Assembly: GCF_900112135.1 (NCBI RefSeq)
Contig: NZ_FOLC01000008.1
Span: 1 to 64,000, forward strand
From: Collimonas sp. OK412
GTDB lineage: Bacteria > Pseudomonadota > Gammaproteobacteria > Burkholderiales > Burkholderiaceae_D
Direction of reading: 5' to 3'
Length of the DNA stretch: 64,000 bases
Shown here: piece by piece, positions 40,050 through 48,634 of the stretch
Layout: each line of letters begins with the position of its first letter
Numbering within the stretch: position 1 is the stretch's first letter
Notes under the pieces: generated by a model
The model's database searches: none
Told to the model about the DNA's origin: nothing
The model's input: the letters and a program-made list of their open reading frames with translations, nothing else
Program-made: the position numbers and the translations under genes

Positions 40050-42476
40050 TCAGAATGCCGGTTTGGTGATTCTTAACTTGATTTCGCGGTAGCCCTCGAC
40101 GATGGCGTCGTTGACGATGCCGGCAGCACCAGCCGGCAGCCGGCGATTTTCGTGGCGCGGCAAGAGCACGGTCACGATATCGGACGCCGGCTGCACGCCC
40201 GCGCATCCGACCGCGATTTCCAAAGTCGATGCGCAGCTCTGGACACGGATCTTCCACAAGCTGTGCTGTCCGTTTTGGTAGGCGTGGCTGCAGCCGTCGT
40301 CGTCGAAAAACTCGGCCGTGAAACTGCCGTCGGCCTGGTGCGGGAAGACCATGAAACCTTGCTGATGCGCGGCCCGGTTGAAATGCTGTTCAGCGAGGTT
40401 GACGGCGATGGCGCTGCCGGCCCTGGCCAGCAGCGGCGGTTGCTCGCCGACGGCAGGCAATACGATTTCTTGCCCGCCGCGGTGATGCGCGCCGCTCCAG
40501 AATTCGTACCAGTCCGCGCCTGCCGGCAGGTACACGCTGCGGCTGTGCTGGCCCGGCTCCACCACGGCAGCCAGCAGCAGGCTGGGGCCGACCAGCATGT
40601 CGTCGTTTTCCTCGAAACAGCGCGGATCGCCGGGGAAAGCCAGGAAGGTAGGCTTGATCATCGGTTCATAGTGCTGGTGGTAGCGCCATAGCAGGTCGTA
40701 GAAATACGGCGTCAGGCGGGCGCGCAGCTTGAGCAGGTTGCGGATGGCGCCGGTGATTTCAGGGTACATCCAGGCTTCGTTGACAGTCTTGTCGTCGTTC
40801 CAGGAATGGATCGAAAAACGCGGCATGAAAATGCCGAACTGGACCCAGCGCAGCAGCAGTTCCGGACCCGGCGCCGGGCCGCTGAAGCCGCCCACGTCAT
40901 GGCCGGTATTGGAAATGCCGGACAAGGCCAGTCCAATGCCCATCTTGATGTTGTACTTCAGGGTTTGCCACGAGGTGTAGTTGTCGCCGGACCAGGTCTG
41001 CACGTAACGCTGCATGCCGGCGGCGCCGGAACGCGAGACCAGGTAGGGCCGCTGGTGCGGCGCAAACGCGGTTTGCGCTTCCTGCGAGGCGGCCATCATC
41101 AGCATGGTTTGCAAACCCTTGGCTTCGACCGCTTTGAACGGCTGGCCGAAACCGTGGACGCTCGCCTGCGGATTGAGCACCTGGAATTCGTTGTTGTCGT
41201 TCCAGGTGCTGGTGATGCCATATTCCAGCAGGGAGCTGGTCACGGCCTGCTTCCACCAGCTGACGGTATCCGGGTTGGTGAAATCCAGGTAAGCGCCGAT
41301 TTCATCCCAGAACTGCACCATTTCCGGTTCGCCGTCCTGGTCGTTGATGAACAGGTTCAGGTCCCGCGCTTCGGCAAAACACGGATGGTCCTGCAGCAAG
41401 CAAGGCTTGATGTTGGCGCACAGGCGCACGCCATGTTCCAGGTAATGCTGGGCAAAGGCCTTGGGGTCGGGGAATTTCTCGCGGTTCCAGTTGAATACAT
41501 AGCGCTTGTCGCCGATCGACGTGTAGCCGGACGACAGGTGGAACGATTCGCACAGCATGTCGTGCTGCTCGCAGTTTTCCAGGAATTCGTTCATCTTTTC
41601 CTGTGCGTTCGGGGCATCGGTATACGTCATGGTCGAGCCGGAATAGCCGAGGCCCCATTTCGGCGTGAACGCCGGTTTGCCGGTCAGCCAGGTATAGCGC
41701 CGCACCACGTGCTCCATGTCGTCGCCGGCGATGAAGTAATAATCAAGGTCGCCATGGTCGGCAACGAAATAACGGTAGTGGCCGTGATAATTGTCCAGCT
41801 CGCACCCCATGTCCAGCTTGCCTTCGGACAGCGTGTCGTAGAACAGGCCGAAGGTGTTTTTTTGCCGCCGGTTCCAGGTGAGGTAGAACGGGATGTGCTT
41901 GTACAAGGCGTCGGTGCTGCCGGCGTTGTAGCCCATCGCATCGATGGTTTTCAGGGAATAGCTGCGGCCGTGGCGGTTGGTGTCGCCGCTGCGCTCGCCG
42001 AGGCCGAAATACATGTCATCCTTGGCGTCGCGCTTGAGGTAGTGGTAGACCTTGTCGTCCCAGTAGCCGAAATTGACATGTTGCGTGGCGCGGTCCTGGG
42101 CGGCGCTTCGCCAGGTCCCGCAGGTCCCGTCCTCGCAGGTTTCCCAGCTGCAGGAGAGCCCTTTGAGTTGCACCGTCAGCCGGATTTTTGCGGTTTGTAT
42201 GACCAGGGCGCCGCCGCTTTCCTCGGTGCTGTAGGGTGGTTGCGTAAAACCCGCCAGCGAGAAACGGTCGCGTCCCTCCAGCGGCAGTTGGCTGGCGCCC
42301 GGCGCAATCGCCCAAGTGCGGGGGAAGCGCAGCTTCGCATCAGGCAACACCATGACGCGGATGATGTCTTGCTCCAGTACGAAGATATGGGCGACCTGGC
42401 CGCCGGAACCCTTGAGCGTCAGCAGCGCGCCTTTTTGCGCGGCAAGGTGAAATTCAGGTATGCGTTTGACTGACAT
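40050..42476 (-). CDS. Glycoside hydrolase family 31 (alpha-glucosidase/alpha-xylosidase type)
   Basis: An 808-aa enzyme with the GH31 layout: N-terminal beta domain, (beta/alpha)8 barrel and C-terminal beta domains. The nucleophile Asp is in STWNDNNEF (the usual form is WNDMNEP), the acid/base Asp in TWSGDNYTSW, with SGISNTGHDVGGFSG and FMPRFSIHSW also matching. There is no signal peptide, so it acts in the cytoplasm on an imported alpha-linked oligosaccharide. The start at 42476 has GGAG upstream. It follows the MFS gene by 20 bp, part of the gud-like operon. The specific sugar is not readable. Confidence 0.9.
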   Translation of the reverse strand: MSVKRIPEFHLAAQKGALLTLKGSGGQVAHIFVLEQDIIRVMVLPDAKLRFPRTWAIAPGASQLPLEGRDRFSLAGFTQPPYSTEESGGALVIQTAKIRLTVQLKGLSCSWETCEDGTCGTWRSAAQDRATQHVNFGYWDDKVYHYLKRDAKDDMYFGLGERSGDTNRHGRSYSLKTIDAMGYNAGSTDALYKHIPFYLTWNRRQKNTFGLFYDTLSEGKLDMGCELDNYHGHYRYFVADHGDLDYYFIAGDDMEHVVRRYTWLTGKPAFTPKWGLGYSGSTMTYTDAPNAQEKMNEFLENCEQHDMLCESFHLSSGYTSIGDKRYVFNWNREKFPDPKAFAQHYLEHGVRLCANIKPCLLQDHPCFAEARDLNLFINDQDGEPEMVQFWDEIGAYLDFTNPDTVSWWKQAVTSSLLEYGITSTWNDNNEFQVLNPQASVHGFGQPFKAVEAKGLQTMLMMAASQEAQTAFAPHQRPYLVSRSGAAGMQRYVQTWSGDNYTSWQTLKYNIKMGIGLALSGISNTGHDVGGFSGPAPGPELLLRWVQFGIFMPRFSIHSWNDDKTVNEAWMYPEITGAIRNLLKLRARLTPYFYDLLWRYHQHYEPMIKPTFLAFPGDPRCFEENDDMLVGPSLLLAAVVEPGQHSRSVYLPAGADWYEFWSGAHHRGGQEIVLPAVGEQPPLLARAGSAIAVNLAEQHFNRAAHQQGFMVFPHQADGSFTAEFFDDDGCSHAYQNGQHSLWKIRVQSCASTLEIAVGCAGVQPASDIVTVLLPRHENRRLPAGAAGIVNDAIVEGYREIKLRITKPAF

Positions 42477-42496
42477 GGAAGTCTCCAATTTCTTGT

Positions 42497-43768
42497 TCAG
42501 TTGCTGGCGACATTGCTGTCTTTATAGCCGCGGTACAGCAGGAAAAGAATCGTTACGCCGACCACGTCGAACATGCCGAGCGCAGCGAACAGCGGGGTAT
42601 AGCCTATCGATTCGGCCAGCTGCCCGATGAGCAATGAAAACGAGAGTCCGCCGATCCAGCTGATCATGCCGGTCAGGCCGTTGGCAGTGCCGACTTCGCG
42701 GGTGTTGAAGACGTCGGCGGTCATGGTGTTGACCAGGCCGGAAATCATCTGGTGGGAAAAGCCGCCTATGCAGAACAGGGCGATGGCCACGTAGGGGCTT
42801 TCTACATAACCGACAAAACCGACGCTGGTCATCAGCAGTGCGCCGGTGGCGATGCCGGCGATGCGCGAGCTGATCAGCTTGAACTTGAAATGCTTCATCA
42901 GGAACGGCGACAGGTAGCCGCCCAGGATGCCGCCCATGTCGGCGGCAAAGAACGGCATCCAGCCGAAGACGGCGAACTCTTTCAGGTTCATGCCGCGCAC
43001 CGAAATGAAATACAGCGGAATCCAGAAATTGAAGGTTTGCCAGGCCGGTTCCGCCAGGAAGCGGGTGATTGCGATGCCCCAGAAACGGCGCGTCCCGACG
43101 ATCGCCCGCACCGATGGCTTGGCGTGGGCCTGGCTTTCGGCAATGCTTTCCTGGCCGGAGAGGATATATGCCCGTTCTTTATCGGACAGGTTGGGATGAT
43201 CCTTAGGGGCCCGATAAAAGAAGAACCACAAACCCGCGAAAATGAAGCCCAGCGCGCCGGTGGCGATAAACGCTGCCTGCCAGCCATGTTTGTAGAGCAG
43301 CCATGCCACCAGCACCGGTGCGATCACCGCACCCATCGATGTGCCGGCGTTGAAATAGCCGACTGCCACCGAGCGCTCCTGTTTTGGAAACCATTCCGAT
43401 ACCGCTTTGACGCCTGCCGGAATCGCGACGGCTTCGGTCAGGCCCAGCAAGCCGCGGAAGAACGCCAGCGATAACCAGCCGGTGGCGAAGCCGTGCAGCA
43501 TGCCGACTATCGACCAGGCGGCGGCAAACAAGGCGAAGCCCACTTTCAAGCCGAGGAAATCGATGATGTAGCCGCATACCGGCTGCATGATGGTGTAGGC
43601 GACCTGGAAGGCCGCCACCACGTACGAATATTCCTTGGTGCTGAACGCCAGGTCGTGTTTCAGCGTATCTGCCAGCACGCCCAGCGAGTTGCGCGATATG
43701 TAGTTGAGTATGGTGCCAAAACAGACGAGGGCGATGATCCACCAGCGCAGGCCTTTGATATGTTTCAT
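42497..43768 (-). CDS. MFS transporter, hexuronate/glucarate (ACS family) type
   Basis: A 423-aa inner-membrane symporter with 12 helices. It has the ACS-family start LRWWIIALVCFGTILNYISR, the MFS loop after helix 2, FFRGLLGLTEAVAIPAGVKAVSEWFPKQERSVAVGYFNAG in helices 4-5, and a central cytoplasmic loop. ExuT (hexuronates) and GudP (glucarate) are the closest known types. It sits between the epimerase and GH31 genes, so it probably imports the sugar acid or glycoside used by the operon. Confidence 0.9.
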   Translation of the reverse strand: MKHIKGLRWWIIALVCFGTILNYISRNSLGVLADTLKHDLAFSTKEYSYVVAAFQVAYTIMQPVCGYIIDFLGLKVGFALFAAAWSIVGMLHGFATGWLSLAFFRGLLGLTEAVAIPAGVKAVSEWFPKQERSVAVGYFNAGTSMGAVIAPVLVAWLLYKHGWQAAFIATGALGFIFAGLWFFFYRAPKDHPNLSDKERAYILSGQESIAESQAHAKPSVRAIVGTRRFWGIAITRFLAEPAWQTFNFWIPLYFISVRGMNLKEFAVFGWMPFFAADMGGILGGYLSPFLMKHFKFKLISSRIAGIATGALLMTSVGFVGYVESPYVAIALFCIGGFSHQMISGLVNTMTADVFNTREVGTANGLTGMISWIGGLSFSLLIGQLAESIGYTPLFAALGMFDVVGVTILFLLYRGYKDSNVASN

Positions 43769-43819
43769 TGTTGTTGTCTCGGTTGGTTTTTATTTATGTG
43801 ATTGAGCGCCGGCTGGGCG

Positions 43820-44773
43820 TCATGGCGGTTCCGGGATGGCCAGGCTGGAAAACGCCATCCGGAAACCGCAGCTGAAGGTACGGCCGGCGGCCAGGGTTTT
43901 TAATCCGGTATCGGGAAAGCCGGATTGCGCCAGGTTGACTGCGTCGGCGACGTGGGTCACTGGTTCGATGCAGAAGTATTCGCCTGCCTTGGGAACATGC
44001 AGGACCAGGTGCGACAGCGGCGCAGAAGCGGAAATCGCGATGCTGTGCTGGCGGCCGTCGCTGAGCATGGCTTGTCCGTTCCAGCCGCCGTAATACAGCG
44101 TCAGCTCTTCCTCTGGCGTAATGCTGCGCAGGGTGCGGTAGTCATGCTGCGGAGGGACGTTGCCGACATCGACGGCGACATGTTCGGCATCGGCTTGCCA
44201 CAGCTGTTGCGCGGCAAAGGAAACCTGGCGGGCGAAGCGCCGCGGAAAATACGGATGGAAACCGGCGCCGAGCGGCATCGGCGGCAATGCCGTATTGCCG
44301 GTGCTGGTGATCTCCATTTTCATGGCGAGTGCGCCGGCTGCCAGGCTGATGGTCTGCTTCGCTTCGAAACGCCAGGGCCAGCCGCTGTCGTCTTGTTCAT
44401 GGACGTACAGCATTGCGGCGCTGCTGCCATCGCAATCCAGCAATTGCCATTCGGCGCAGTGGCCAAAACCGTGCATGGCATGCCGTTCGCCCGGGTGCAG
44501 CGGCAAGTTCAGAACCAGGCCCGCCCAGGAAAACCTGCCGCCGCGGATGCGGTTGGAAAACGGCAGCAGCGGATAAATGCCGGCCTTGGGCCAGGCGCTT
44601 GCCGGGAAGCCGTGCCGCCTGCACTGTTCCGGCATGGGGACGATCCAGTCGATTTCACGCTCGCCGTGCGACGACCTGAGAGACGTGACGCGGCCGCCGG
44701 CTGCAGGCGACAAGGTCAAATGCCAGCCGTCGTTGCCAAGGCTGATTTCCGGCGGGAGCAGGAGTGTTTTCAT
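43820..44773 (-). CDS. Aldose 1-epimerase (galactose mutarotase family)
   Basis: A 317-aa beta-sandwich protein. It has NRIRGGRFSWAG, HGFGHCAEW (catalytic His), GAGFHPYFPR (second His) and EYFCIEPVTHVADAVN (catalytic Glu). Such enzymes interconvert alpha and beta anomers of free sugars, which would be released by the GH31 enzyme in the same operon. It starts 19 bp after gudD ends. Family assignment is firm; the sugar is not known. Confidence 0.88.
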   Translation of the reverse strand: MKTLLLPPEISLGNDGWHLTLSPAAGGRVTSLRSSHGEREIDWIVPMPEQCRRHGFPASAWPKAGIYPLLPFSNRIRGGRFSWAGLVLNLPLHPGERHAMHGFGHCAEWQLLDCDGSSAAMLYVHEQDDSGWPWRFEAKQTISLAAGALAMKMEITSTGNTALPPMPLGAGFHPYFPRRFARQVSFAAQQLWQADAEHVAVDVGNVPPQHDYRTLRSITPEEELTLYYGGWNGQAMLSDGRQHSIAISASAPLSHLVLHVPKAGEYFCIEPVTHVADAVNLAQSGFPDTGLKTLAAGRTFSCGFRMAFSSLAIPEPP

Positions 44774-44792
44774 TTGACGTTCATCGTGCGCC

Positions 44793-46148
44793 TTAGCGCA
44801 ACAGGCAAGGCTTCTTGTTGTCGAATTTCCAGCCGGGGATCAGGTATTGCATGGCCGCGGCATCGTCGCGCGCACCCAGTCCCATGCTGCGGTAGAGCTG
44901 GTGCGCGGCTTCCAGTTCCACCGGATCAAGTTCGACGCCGAGCCCGGGTTTGTCTGGCACTTCGACCATGCCGCCGGCAATCTGCAGCGGCTGCCTGGTC
45001 AGGCGCTGGCCGTCTTGCCAGATCCAGTGCGTGTCGATGGCAGTGATGTCGCCCGGCGCCGCGGCGGCGACGTGGGTGAACATCGCCAGCGAGATATCGA
45101 AATGGTTGTTGGAATGGGAGCCCCAGGTCAGGCCCCATTCGCGGCACATCTGCGCCACCCGCACCGAACCCTGCATGGTCCAGAAGTGCGGATCGGCCAG
45201 CGGGATGTCCACCGATTGCAGCTGGATGGCATGGCCCATCTCGCGCCAGTCGGTGGCGATCATGTTGGTGGCGGTCTGCAAGCCGGTGGCGCGGCGGAAT
45301 TCAGCCATTACTTCGCGCCCGGAAAAGCCGTTCTCCGCACCGCAGGGATCTTCGGCATAAGCCAGCACCGCGTGCTGGTCGCGGCACAGGCGGATGGCAT
45401 CCTTGAGCAGCCAGCCGCCGTTCGGATCAAGCGTGATGCGGGCCGCCGGGAAACGCTCGGCCAGCGCCGTCACCGCTTCGATTTCATCCTCGCCGCGCAG
45501 CACGCCGCCCTTCAGCTTGAAATCGTTGAAGCCGTAGCGTTGGTAAGCGGCTTCGGCCAAGGCGACCACTGCCTGCGTGTCCAAGGCTGGCTCGTGGCGC
45601 AGCCGCAGCCAGTCGTCGGCGGCGTCCGGCGCGCTGGCGTAGGGCAGGTCGGTGGCGTTGCGGTCGCCGACGTAGAACAGGTAGCCCAGCATCTTCACCG
45701 CAGTGCGCTGCTGGCCTTCGCCCAGCAACGCCGCCACCGGCACGCCGAGAAATTTGCCGAGCAGGTCGAGCATGGCGGCTTCCAGCGCCGTCACCGCATG
45801 GATCGCGATGCGCAGGTCGAAGGTTTGCAGGCCGCGGCCGCCGGCGTCCCGGTCGTTGAACGCCGCGCGCGCGCTGTTGAGGATCGCCTGGTAGTTGCCT
45901 ATCGATTTTCCCAGCAGCAGCGGGCGCGCATCTTCCAGCGTTTGCCGGATGCGTTCGCCTCCCGGCACTTCGCCCACGCCGGTGTTGCCGGCATTGTCGC
46001 TGAGGATCACGATGTTGCGCGTGAAATAGGGGCCATGCGCGCCGCTCAGGTTGAGCAGCATGCTGTCGCGCCCGGCTACCGGCACCACGCGCATGTCGAC
46101 GATATGCGGAGTGCCTGGGGCGGACTGGCTGGTATTCGAATCTGTCAT
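44793..46148 (-). CDS. gudD: Glucarate dehydratase (enolase superfamily)
   Basis: GudD removes water from D-glucarate (and L-idarate) to give 5-keto-4-deoxyglucarate. The 451-aa protein has the N-terminal capping block [21 protein letters not shown], the catalytic KxK in FKLKGG, metal ligands in [16 protein letters not shown] and ATNMIATDW, the His in [12 protein letters not shown], and [11 protein letters not shown]. These match GudD more closely than galactarate or mandelate enzymes. The next enzyme of the pathway, KdgD (5-keto-4-deoxyglucarate dehydratase), is not in the window. It is the first gene behind the LacI operators. Confidence 0.92.
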   Translation of the reverse strand: MTDSNTSQSAPGTPHIVDMRVVPVAGRDSMLLNLSGAHGPYFTRNIVILSDNAGNTGVGEVPGGERIRQTLEDARPLLLGKSIGNYQAILNSARAAFNDRDAGGRGLQTFDLRIAIHAVTALEAAMLDLLGKFLGVPVAALLGEGQQRTAVKMLGYLFYVGDRNATDLPYASAPDAADDWLRLRHEPALDTQAVVALAEAAYQRYGFNDFKLKGGVLRGEDEIEAVTALAERFPAARITLDPNGGWLLKDAIRLCRDQHAVLAYAEDPCGAENGFSGREVMAEFRRATGLQTATNMIATDWREMGHAIQLQSVDIPLADPHFWTMQGSVRVAQMCREWGLTWGSHSNNHFDISLAMFTHVAAAAPGDITAIDTHWIWQDGQRLTRQPLQIAGGMVEVPDKPGLGVELDPVELEAAHQLYRSMGLGARDDAAAMQYLIPGWKFDNKKPCLLR

Positions 46149-46203
46149 GGGGCTGCCTATGGCTGTGTGCGCTGAAATATTTTGTTGTTTTTATTGCTAA
46201 AAA

Positions 46204-46217
46204 TGGGACCGCTACCA
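46204..46217. promoter_or_regulatory. LacI-type operator 1 upstream of gudD
   Basis: TGGGACCGCTACCA is a 14-bp pseudo-palindrome with the central CG-containing core typical of LacI-family operators. It is the exact mirror of the site at 46235 and matches the site in the regulator's own promoter at 11 of 14 bases. It overlaps a weak minus-strand promoter candidate (TTGGTA, then AATAAA 17 bp on) for the gudD operon. Confidence 0.8.
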
Positions 46218-46234
46218 AATCGAATTCGAGCAAA

Positions 46235-46248
46235 TGGTAGCGGTCCCA
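46235..46248. promoter_or_regulatory. LacI-type operator 2 upstream of gudD
   Basis: TGGTAGCGGTCCCA is the reverse complement of operator 1. The flanks match too, so the whole forms a perfect 17-bp inverted repeat (46201-46217 and 46235-46251) around a 17-base spacer. Centres are 31 bp apart, about three helix turns. Confidence 0.8.
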
Positions 46249-46285
46249 TTTTTGGCTGTCAATGATTTTTTTTGCGAAAAAGAGG

Positions 46286-47359
46286 TTAAACGCTGGCGCG
46301 CTCTATGATGGTGAAGCCGAGATCGCAGATCGGTTCGGCCACGCTTTTGCCCTCGGAGCGGGCGATGATGAAACGCGCGGCGGTGCTGCCGATGGCTGTG
46401 CCGTCGATGCGGACCGTGGTCAGCGGCGGCTGCAGGTCGCGCGAAAAGCTGAGGTCGCCCAGGCCGATGACGGCCAGCTGGCGGGGAATGGCGATGCCGC
46501 TGGCTTGCGCTTCAATCATCAGGCCCAGGGCCAGCAGGTCGGAGCTGCAAAACACGGCGTCGATGTCGGGTGCGCGCTGCAGCAATTCCCGTAGCCCGCT
46601 GCGGCCGTTGCCAAGCGTGGTGGGCGCCGTCACCAGGCAAGCCGGGATGTCAGTTTCCTGTGGCAGCGCCATGCCCAGCCGGACCGCCGCCTCGGAAAAC
46701 GCCGTGGCGCGGCGCCGGCTGCGTTCGTCGTCGCCGCTGATGGCGGCCACCCGTTTCTTGCCTTTGGCGTGCAGGTACTGGGCCACCGCGGCGCCGATCT
46801 TTTCATGGGAAAAACCGACCAGCATGTCGACCGGGGTTGGCGTCAGGTCCCAGGTTTCGACCACCGGGATGCCGCTTGCCAGCAAGCGCCGGCGCGCCTG
46901 CGGCGAACGGGTGATGCCGGTCAGCACGATGCCGTCCGGGCGGCGGCCGATGATGGCGTCGAGCAAGGCGTCTTCGCGCGAATTTTCATAACCGCTCTGG
47001 CCCAGCATCACCTGGTAGCCGGCGCCGGCCAGGGTGTCGGTCAGCGCTTCCACGGTTTCCAGGAACATCGGACCGGACAAGGTCGGCACCACGGCCGCCA
47101 CCAGGCGGCTTTTCTGCGACGCCAGCGCGCCGGCCAGCAGGTTCGGCACATAGCCGGTCTGCGCTACCGCGGCTTGCACTTTTTGCAGAACCTTGGCGGA
47201 GACGGCGTCCGGCGTATTCAGTGCGCGCGACGCCGTGATGGGCGCGACGCCCGCCAGTTTGGCGACGTCGCGCAAGGTGAAGCCGCCGGTTTTACGGCCG
47301 CCTTTACGGCGCGCGGTGACGTCGGCGACGACGGCATTCATCAAGTTTTCTTTTTCCAT
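46286..47359 (-). CDS. LacI-family transcriptional regulator of the gud-like operon
   Basis: The 357-aa protein has a LacI helix-turn-helix and hinge (FTLRDVAKLAGVAPITASRALNTPDAVSAKVLQKV, residues about 27-60, then GYVPNLLAGALASQKS) and a sugar-binding effector domain with LVAAVVPTLSGPMF, PDGIVLTG and FCSSDLLALGLM. The unusually long N-terminus before the HTH is basic. The start may be ATG 47359 or ATG 47341. It lies just upstream of gudD on the same strand. Three matching operators, one inside its own promoter, point to local and self control. Confidence 0.93.
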   Translation of the reverse strand: MEKENLMNAVVADVTARRKGGRKTGGFTLRDVAKLAGVAPITASRALNTPDAVSAKVLQKVQAAVAQTGYVPNLLAGALASQKSRLVAAVVPTLSGPMFLETVEALTDTLAGAGYQVMLGQSGYENSREDALLDAIIGRRPDGIVLTGITRSPQARRRLLASGIPVVETWDLTPTPVDMLVGFSHEKIGAAVAQYLHAKGKKRVAAISGDDERSRRRATAFSEAAVRLGMALPQETDIPACLVTAPTTLGNGRSGLRELLQRAPDIDAVFCSSDLLALGLMIEAQASGIAIPRQLAVIGLGDLSFSRDLQPPLTTVRIDGTAIGSTAARFIIARSEGKSVAEPICDLGFTIIERASV

Positions 47360-47373
47360 GGCGAAATTCTAAC

Positions 47374-47379
47374 ATTATA
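47374..47379 (-). promoter_or_regulatory. Predicted -10 box of the LacI-family regulator gene
   Basis: A full consensus TATAAT on the minus strand, 15 bases before the start codon. The LacI-type operator lies right upstream, where the -10/-35 spacer would be; the -35 itself is poor. Confidence 0.5.
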
Positions 47380-47382
47380 AAA

Positions 47383-47396
47383 TGATACCGTTACCA
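47383..47396. promoter_or_regulatory. LacI-type operator 3, in the regulator's promoter
   Basis: TGATACCGTTACCA matches operator 1 at 11 of 14 bases, in the same orientation on the plus strand. It sits just upstream of the regulator's -10 box, where bound protein would block RNA polymerase. This suggests autorepression. Confidence 0.75.
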
Positions 47397-47499
47397 TTGT
47401 GCCCGGGGCGGTGCGACAAAATGCGTTGTGCATTCTCCCCTTATGGCAGAAATCCCATCATAATAAAAGCCTTTGAAAAATCCGCACAGGACAGGGTTC

Positions 47500-48303
47500 A
47501 TGCCAGAGATATCAACGCAAAAGCTTAACGCTCGCCAGCAGGAGCTGTTGAGTTATGTGCAACGCGACGGTTTTGTGACGGTAGAACATCTGGCGACGCG
47601 CTTCAAGATCACCCAGCAGACCATCCGGCGCGACATCAACCTGCTGGCGGAAATGAACCTGCTGCAGCGCTATCACGGCGGCGTCGGCCTGCCGTCCAGC
47701 GCCGAGAATATCGCCTATGGCGCCAGGCAGGGTCTGTATTCGGAAGAAAAGCGCCGCATCGCCGCCCTGGTGGTGGAACATATCCCGGACCAGGCGACGC
47801 TCTTCATCAACCTCGGCACCACCAACGAAGAAGTCGCCAAGGCCTTGAGCCGGCGCCGCAACTTGCGGGTCATCACCAATAACCTGAACGTGGCCGCCAT
47901 CATGAGCGGCTATCCGGGCTGCGAAGTGATCATCACCGGCGGCGTGGTGCGCGCCCGCGACCTCGGGATCACCGGCGAAGAAACCATCGATTTCATCCGC
48001 CGCTTCAAGGTCGATTTCGGCATCATCGGCATTTCCAGCATAGAGGCTGACGGCACCCTGCGCGATTTCGACTATCGCGAGGTGCGGGTTTCGGAAGCGA
48101 TCATCGAACATTCGCGCACCGTGTTCCTGGTGGCCGACCATTCGAAATTCTGGCGGCCGGCGCTGGTGCGGCTCGGCGATATCTCGAAAATCAATGCCCT
48201 GTTCACCGACAAGCCGGTGCCGGAAGCCATGACCGGCATTTTCGAAGAAGCGAAAATCGACGTGTTCGTTACCGACAACGCGGATCGGCAGCAAAAACAA
48301 TAA
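47500..48303 (+). CDS. glpR: DeoR-family regulator, GlpR type
   Basis: The 267-aa protein has a DeoR winged helix (ARQQELLSYVQRDGFVTVEHLATRFKITQQTIRRDINLL) and the DeoRC sugar-phosphate domain (LFINLGTTNEEVAKAL, NLNVAAIMSGYPGCEVIITGG, GIIGISSIEADGTLRDFDYREVRVSEAI, HSKFWRPALVRLGDI). Those blocks fit GlpR, the repressor that responds to glycerol 3-phosphate. It lies directly upstream of glpD, glpK and glpF. The start ATG at 47500 has CAGGG upstream; a TTG nine codons earlier is less likely. Confidence 0.92.
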   Translation: MPEISTQKLNARQQELLSYVQRDGFVTVEHLATRFKITQQTIRRDINLLAEMNLLQRYHGGVGLPSSAENIAYGARQGLYSEEKRRIAALVVEHIPDQATLFINLGTTNEEVAKALSRRRNLRVITNNLNVAAIMSGYPGCEVIITGGVVRARDLGITGEETIDFIRRFKVDFGIIGISSIEADGTLRDFDYREVRVSEAIIEHSRTVFLVADHSKFWRPALVRLGDISKINALFTDKPVPEAMTGIFEEAKIDVFVTDNADRQQKQ

Positions 48304-48634
48304 TCCCGCGAAGCCATTCGCACGCCGCACGGCGACATTCATCCCCTTTTTTCCTCCATCCGGGCGACGGCTCAGGCTACCCCTTATGCGTGACAGCCAC
48401 TTGCAAGCCTCCGGGCCGGGGAGAGGATAGTGTTCATCTATAAGCAATTAAGTTTATCTCTATCGAATAATTGCTTTCAATAAATATAAATGATTATCAA
48501 TGTTCGAATTCGAACAATATACTTTCGAATATAAATATTTTATGATGTGCGGTGACATTGCATGCATACCGTTTTGCTATTTGGCAACAACTGGATATGT
48601 CCGATGAGCAAGTTGCCGACACAAGGAGATGGCT
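48304..48634 (+). promoter_or_regulatory. glpR-glpD intergenic control region
   Basis: This 331-bp region has no gene. Its first part has only weak hairpins (for example CGCCG/CGGCG, 48323-48334). From about 48430 it becomes very AT-rich and contains the glpD control signals: half-sites TATCGAATA (48461) and TTTCGAATA (48523) around a perfect palindrome at 48501-48516, a Fur-box-like AATGATTATCA (48489-48499) and a possible -10 TATGAT (48541-48546). Confidence 0.65.
48501..48516. promoter_or_regulatory. GlpR-like operator upstream of glpD
   Basis: TGTTCGAATTCGAACA is a perfect 16-bp palindrome. It closely follows the E. coli GlpR operator pattern (ATGTTCG...CGAACAT). It lies 119 bp before the glpD start codon and next to glpR, so it is the likely GlpR binding site. 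Confidence 0.82.
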
